Source: Stictocephala bisonia
Lineage: Eukaryota > Arthropoda > Insecta > Hemiptera > Membracidae
Reading direction: 5' to 3'
NCBI GenBank assembly: GCA_035578905.1
Contig: JAQJVL010000324.1
Location: 434,001-498,000, forward strand
DNA length: 64,000 bases
Below the pieces are notes generated by a model. It saw only the letters and a list, made by a program, of their open reading frames with translations, did not search any database and was not told where the DNA came from. Below are positions 59,540 to 64,000 of this stretch, piece after piece. The stretch's first letter is position 1, and every line of letters begins with the position of its first letter. The position numbers and the translations under genes were made by a program.

Positions 59540-59850
59540 CACCGTTTCGATCATTATCACCGACCGGAGGGGCGCTAACTGAGCAATTTTCCGCCCAGTG
59601 GCCCGTCGCGGTCACTCGCGGGGGCTCTTTGGTCAGCGCGGCCACTTCCGTTCTGCACACGCGCGCATCGTAAACAGTCAACTATTCTTTCAGCTCGTTG
59701 CGCAGGCCCTTTAATTGACATTGAATCACTTCAAAGAATCTCGAACCGGATGAACACCGGATTAATCCAACGGTTCGATGTCCACTTCAAATGAAGTGGC
59801 GAGTTGTTTGTGGATTTCTGTCCCGGCAAAAAGATAAAAGATGCGCACGC
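59540..59850. promoter_or_regulatory. CpG-rich patch, possible promoter
   Basis: Marked rise in GC and CG dinucleotides (cgaccggaggggcgc, cccgtcgcggtcactcgcgg, cacgcgcgcatcg) in AT-rich DNA. The minus-strand 79-codon frame (59442-59681) has no known similarity. A host CpG island or transposon regulatory region are both possible. Confidence 0.3.
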
Positions 59851-60285
59851 CTGGGTGGGTATCTAAGCGCACTTATGTGTAAACTTCGCTAGTAATAGGT
59901 TTTAGTATTAGATCATGGAAGCGGTGGAATTATCACCCCTAGAGAAGGGAGACCACGCCCCACCGAGTTAAGTGTTCCACCCTTTTCGCTTAAGTGGTTT
60001 TCATGTTGGATAGAACAAGTTCTTGATTATAATTAAAAACAGAAATAAAGTAACTGTTAAATAGGCTGGTATCTATTCAATTAGTTAATTATAACGCTTT
60101 ATGTGCGTTATTGATATTTTAATTGATCATAGACATTGTTCAAAACAGCTGTTGTAATGTATTTGAATAGTTTACTATGAATAGTCTCAATCATAATTTG
60201 CCTAATTAATTGTATCAAGAACTGACTTATGTAGTAGCATGCTTGTACGGACAATATTATATCGGTATTTGGTATTTATATATAA
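59851..60285. other. Intergenic
   Basis: No gene is recognised. Confidence 0.5.
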
Positions 60286-61347
60286 CAGGGGCTTTTTTCA
60301 GAATATAAAACATTTAAAAAAATGTATATATAGAAAGTTTTTTTATAGTAGATATATAGTTAGGAAACAATAATATGATCGTTTTCTTTCAGCGGAAAAG
60401 CCAACAAAATTACAAAAATAAGGAAAAACGGAAAATAATTTTTCCGGTAAATATAGTTAGGTGGGTACTCAAATTGTGTGGAAGTTTGTACTGATTACGA
60501 ATATGTCAAGGTCTTTGCAATCGAAGCTTATAAATAAATAAGCACGTTAGCGCCGTAAATGTGCCGATTTCAGTAAAGTAACGTTTTGTAAGGGTTGGGC
60601 TAGGTTGGTTATTGATAGGTTAGGTTTGTTTAGGTTGTGTTAGGTATGGTTATGTTAGGTTTTGGTTTTGTTGGTTTGTTAGGTTAGACAACCAAACTTA
60701 ACATAACCTAACAACCAAATAAATCTAACATCTAACCAAACGTAACATAACCTAAGCTAACATTACTCAACCTAGCCCTATTCTATTAGAACGTAACCTT
60801 ACTGACATCGGCACTTTTCCGGCGCTAATGCGATTAAAAATGGTTCGATTGTAAAAATCTTTCTTCATTCGTGATCAGGACATTTCGCACAATTTGAGAC
60901 ATTGCTATATTTATGAGAAAAAAAATATATATATATTCCGTTTTTCATCATTTTTGTTATTATTTGGCTTTTCCACTGAAAAGAAAGATCATATTATTGT
61001 TTTTTAGTTCATTAATATAAAATCACAACAAAACGTTAAGATATTTAAAGCCTCCCTGCAACACTTTTTATTGGATGGAGCTTTTTAATCTGTAGAGGAA
61101 TTCTTAATAGGTGAATAATAAGGATTAAGAATAAAGACGACATTTATTATTTTAGCTATGTATATAAATATTTGCTATTTTAATTAGAATAACTTAAGTT
61201 TACATTTACAGTAACTTTAATTGTATATATATTTGACCTTTGTAATAAAATTTTAAAAATTGTCTACTACAAATAAATATTTTTAATTTTGAAGTTATGT
61301 ATCTACTATGAAACGCATTTCCAGCCAAAAAATAGACAAGGCCCCTG
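60286..61347. mobile_element. hAT-like non-autonomous transposon with nested foldback arms
   Basis: The termini are CAGGGGC (60286) and GCCCCTG (61347), the hAT-type pattern. Inward, atagtagata(t/c)ata, then aaacaataatatgatcgttt and ttcagcggaaaagccaa (60365-60410) are mirrored by ttggcttttccactgaa and gatcatattattgtttt (60965-61010). The centre (60600-60790) is a TTAGG-like tract mirrored as CCTAA-like. Arms of about 330 bp make most of it a hairpin. There is no transposase. Flanks are TA-rich, so an 8-bp target duplication cannot be read with confidence. Confidence 0.75.
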
Positions 61348-61549
61348 TAATATATAATTACCCAGTATTTTGAGAATTAGTGAAAGATTTTCGCAACAAT
61401 CACATAAAAAAAACACACACATCTTGAGAAGTTTAATTTATTTTTGGTAAATTATATCACCTGTTGACAGAAATATATATTTTTTATTTGTCTAGGCTTA
61501 GTTTAGCCAAGTAAAATCTGTTAAAAGATTACTTTAATTGGTACTTGGC
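61348..61549. other. Intergenic
   Basis: No feature is recognised. Confidence 0.5.
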
Positions 61550-61736
61550 CTGTTAATACCACTGTATGTATGGGCGGGCGGGAAGGTCAATACCACTGTA
61601 CGTGTAGTGGCGGGCGGGTAGGACAATACCACTGTATGTGTCTGGGTGGGCGGGTGGGTCAATACCACCGTATGTGTATGGGTGGGCGGGTGGGTCAATA
61701 CCACTGTATGTGTATGGGTGGGCGGGTGGGTATACA
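61550..61736. repeat. 36-bp minisatellite, locus 5 (G-rich on +)
   Basis: Five units of gtatgtgtatgggtgggcgg then gtgggtcaataccact. The sequence is closest to the right-hand units of locus 2 near 26930. Confidence 0.95.
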
Positions 61737-62071
61737 TTACTTTTAGTAATGAATGGAAATATCAGTATTGTTAATACAAAAATAGTTATGCTTTATTTTT
61801 AACTAACTATATCTGAGGTTAGTAAACATGGCACCATGAAACAATGAAGATGGGTGTCATTGTGCAGCCCCGCGCGTTCAGCTGGTTGCCTCAGCACAAT
61901 AGCTCTTTGTTGGTACTTAAGCGTTAAAACTTGGCGTTAAATTATATTTCGTATGATTTTATAGTATTGATCGTTATTCTCTCTTTTATGTTCTCAGAAA
62001 GTAATAATGTACTTATTTATTTATTCATAAGAAACAAATCGTCAAGATGTGAGTGAATAACAAGGCCAAAT
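61737..62071. other. Intergenic
   Basis: No feature is recognised. Confidence 0.5.
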
Positions 62072-64000
62072 AACACTGAATACTACGTTGTACTAAACAT
62101 TCAAGGAGCCACCACGAAGGCCAAAATAACACTGAATACTACGTTATACTAAACATTCAAGGAGTCACCAAGAAGGCCAAATAACACTGAATACTACGTT
62201 GTACTAAACATTCAAGGAGTCACCACGATGGCCAAAATAACACTGAATACTACGTTATACTAAACATTCAAGGAGCCACCACGAAGGCCAAAATAACACT
62301 GAATACTACGTTTTACTAAACATTCAAGGAGCCACCTCGAAGGCCAAAATAACACTGAATACTACGTTATACTAAACATTCAAGGAGCCACCACGAAGGC
62401 CAAAATAACACTGAATACTACGTAGTACTAAACATTCAAGGAGGCACCACGAAGGCCAAAATAACACTGAATACTACGTTATACTAAACATTCAAGGAGT
62501 CACCACGAAGGCCAAATAACACTGAATACTACGTTGTACTAAACATTCAAGGAGCCACCACGAAGGCCAAAATAACACTGAATACTACGTTATACTAAAC
62601 ATTCAAGGAGCCACCACGAAGGCCAAAATAACACTGAATACTACGTTATACTAAACATTCAAGGAGCCACCACGAAGGCCAAAATAACACTGAATACTAC
62701 GTTATACTAAACATTCAAGGAGCCACCACGAAGGCCAAAATAACACTGAATACTACGTTATACTAAACATTCAAGGAGCCACCACGAAGGCCAAAATAAC
62801 ACTGAATACTACGTTATACTAAACATTCAAGGAGCCACCACGAAGGCCAAATAACACTGAATACTACGTTGTACTAAACATTCAAGGAGCAACCTCGAAG
62901 GCCAAATAACACTGAATACTACGTTGTACTAAACATTCAAGGAGCCACCACGAAGGCCAAAATAACACTGAATACTACGTTATACTAAACATTCAAGGAG
63001 CCACCACGAAGGCCAAAATAACACTGAATACTACGTTATACTAAACATTCAAGGAGTCACCACGAAGGCCAAAATAACACTGAATACTACGTTATACTAA
63101 ACATTCAAGGAGTCACCAAGAAGGCCGAAATAACACTGAATACTACGTTGTACTAAACATTCAAGGAGCCACCACGAAGGCCAAAATAACACTGAATACT
63201 ACGTTGTACTAAACATTCAAGGAGCCACCACGAAGGCCAAAATAACACTGAATACTACGTTGTACTAAACATTCAAGGAGCCACCACGAAGGCCATTATA
63301 ACACTGAATACTACGTAGTACTAAACATTCAAGGAGTCACCAAGAAGGCCGAAATAACGCTGAATACTACGTTGTAATAAACATTCAAGGAGCCACCACG
63401 AAGGCCAAAATAACACTGAATACTACGTTGTACTAAACATTCAAGGAGCCACCACGAAGGCCTTTATAACACTGAATACTACGTTGTACTAAACATTCAA
63501 GGAGCCACCACGAAGGCCAAAATAACACTGAATACTACGTTGTACTAAACATTCAAGGAGCCACCACGAAGGCCAAAATAACACTGAATACTACGTTGTA
63601 CTAAACATTCAAGGAGCCACCACGAAGGCCAAAATAACACTGAATACTACGTTGTACTAAACATTCAAGGAGCCACCACGAAGGCCAAAATAACACTGAA
63701 TACTACGTTGTACTAAACATTCAAGGAGCCACCACGAAGGCCAAAATAACACTGAATACTACGTTGTACTAAACATTCAAGGAGCCACCACGAAGGCCAA
63801 AATAACACTGAATACTACGTTGTACTAAACATTCAAGGAGCCACCACGAAGGCCAAAATAACACTGAATACTACGTTGTACTAAACATTCAAGGAGCCAC
63901 CACGAAGGCCATTATAACACTGAATACTACGTTGTACTAAACATTCAAGGAGCCACCACGAAGGCCAAAATAACACTGAATACTACGTTGTACTAAACAT
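62072..64000. repeat. 56-bp satellite array, ~34 units, continuing past the window
   Basis: Units of aaggccaaaataacactgaa, tactacgttgtactaaacat, tcaaggagccaccacg repeat every 55-56 bp. Left-hand units mostly read gttatac while right-hand units read gttgtac, so at least two subfamilies expanded separately. aaggccattataac and aaggcctttataac variants mark block duplications. The right boundary is outside the window. Confidence 0.97.

Overview
The window looks like AT-rich, gene-poor nuclear DNA from an arthropod, most likely an insect. The evidence is the complete insect-type Gypsy (errantivirus-like) retroelement, short CCTAA/TTAGG-like tracts, low GC outside a few CpG-rich islands, and no operons or prokaryotic gene density. 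I recognise no complete host protein-coding gene. A hemipteran source would fit, but the sequence does not prove it. Almost all of the explainable content is repeats and mobile elements.

Layout. 1-15 kb: diverged dispersed repeats, minisatellites of 29, 39, 36 and 40 bp, an inverted-repeat transposon (5.03-5.66 kb), a GC-rich patch (9.4-9.8 kb) and a CpG-rich, possibly promoter-like island (13.76-14.07 kb). 15.6-18.2 kb: a 126-bp satellite with a five-unit higher-order duplication. 19-20 kb: a minus-strand non-LTR retrotransposon tail. 21.6-24.6 kb: two neighbouring arrays (56 and 81 bp) whose units are visibly related. 25-31 kb: TA microsatellites, a palindrome, a foldback element, three arrays of one 36-bp G-rich minisatellite, and a DNA transposon that contains one of those arrays. 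32-33.3 kb: a 65-bp array. 36-42.4 kb: MITE-like elements, a CpG-rich patch, a 1.57-kb element with very long terminal inverted repeats, and a decayed non-LTR retrotransposon. 44.6-45.3 kb: small arrays. 45.5-55.9 kb: a Gypsy/errantivirus-like element bracketed by a 1.53-kb direct repeat. 56-64 kb: a second copy of the 5-kb transposon, a hAT-like inverted-repeat element, another 36-bp array and a large 56-bp array running off the window end.

The retroelement is the only coherent gene system. A candidate 572-bp 5' LTR (47035-47606) is followed by a tRNA-type primer-binding site, a leader with a short signal-peptide-like ORF ending at a GTGAGT splice donor, and gag (47965-48996). A canonical A AAA AAC -1 slippery site with a possible downstream stem-loop leads into pol: protease, reverse transcriptase and RNase H, then one in-frame TAA, then a macro-domain-like segment and integrase. 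A TTTGTTTCAG acceptor then precedes env. The leader donor and env acceptor are in matching phase, so splicing would supply the env signal peptide. Env keeps a furin-type site and a hydrophobic, fusion-peptide-like segment but stops before any membrane anchor. No 3' LTR matching the candidate 5' LTR is seen.

Most notable are the macro-domain-like insertion between RNase H and integrase, the leader exon that fits env in phase, and five dispersed loci of one 36-bp G-quadruplex-capable minisatellite.
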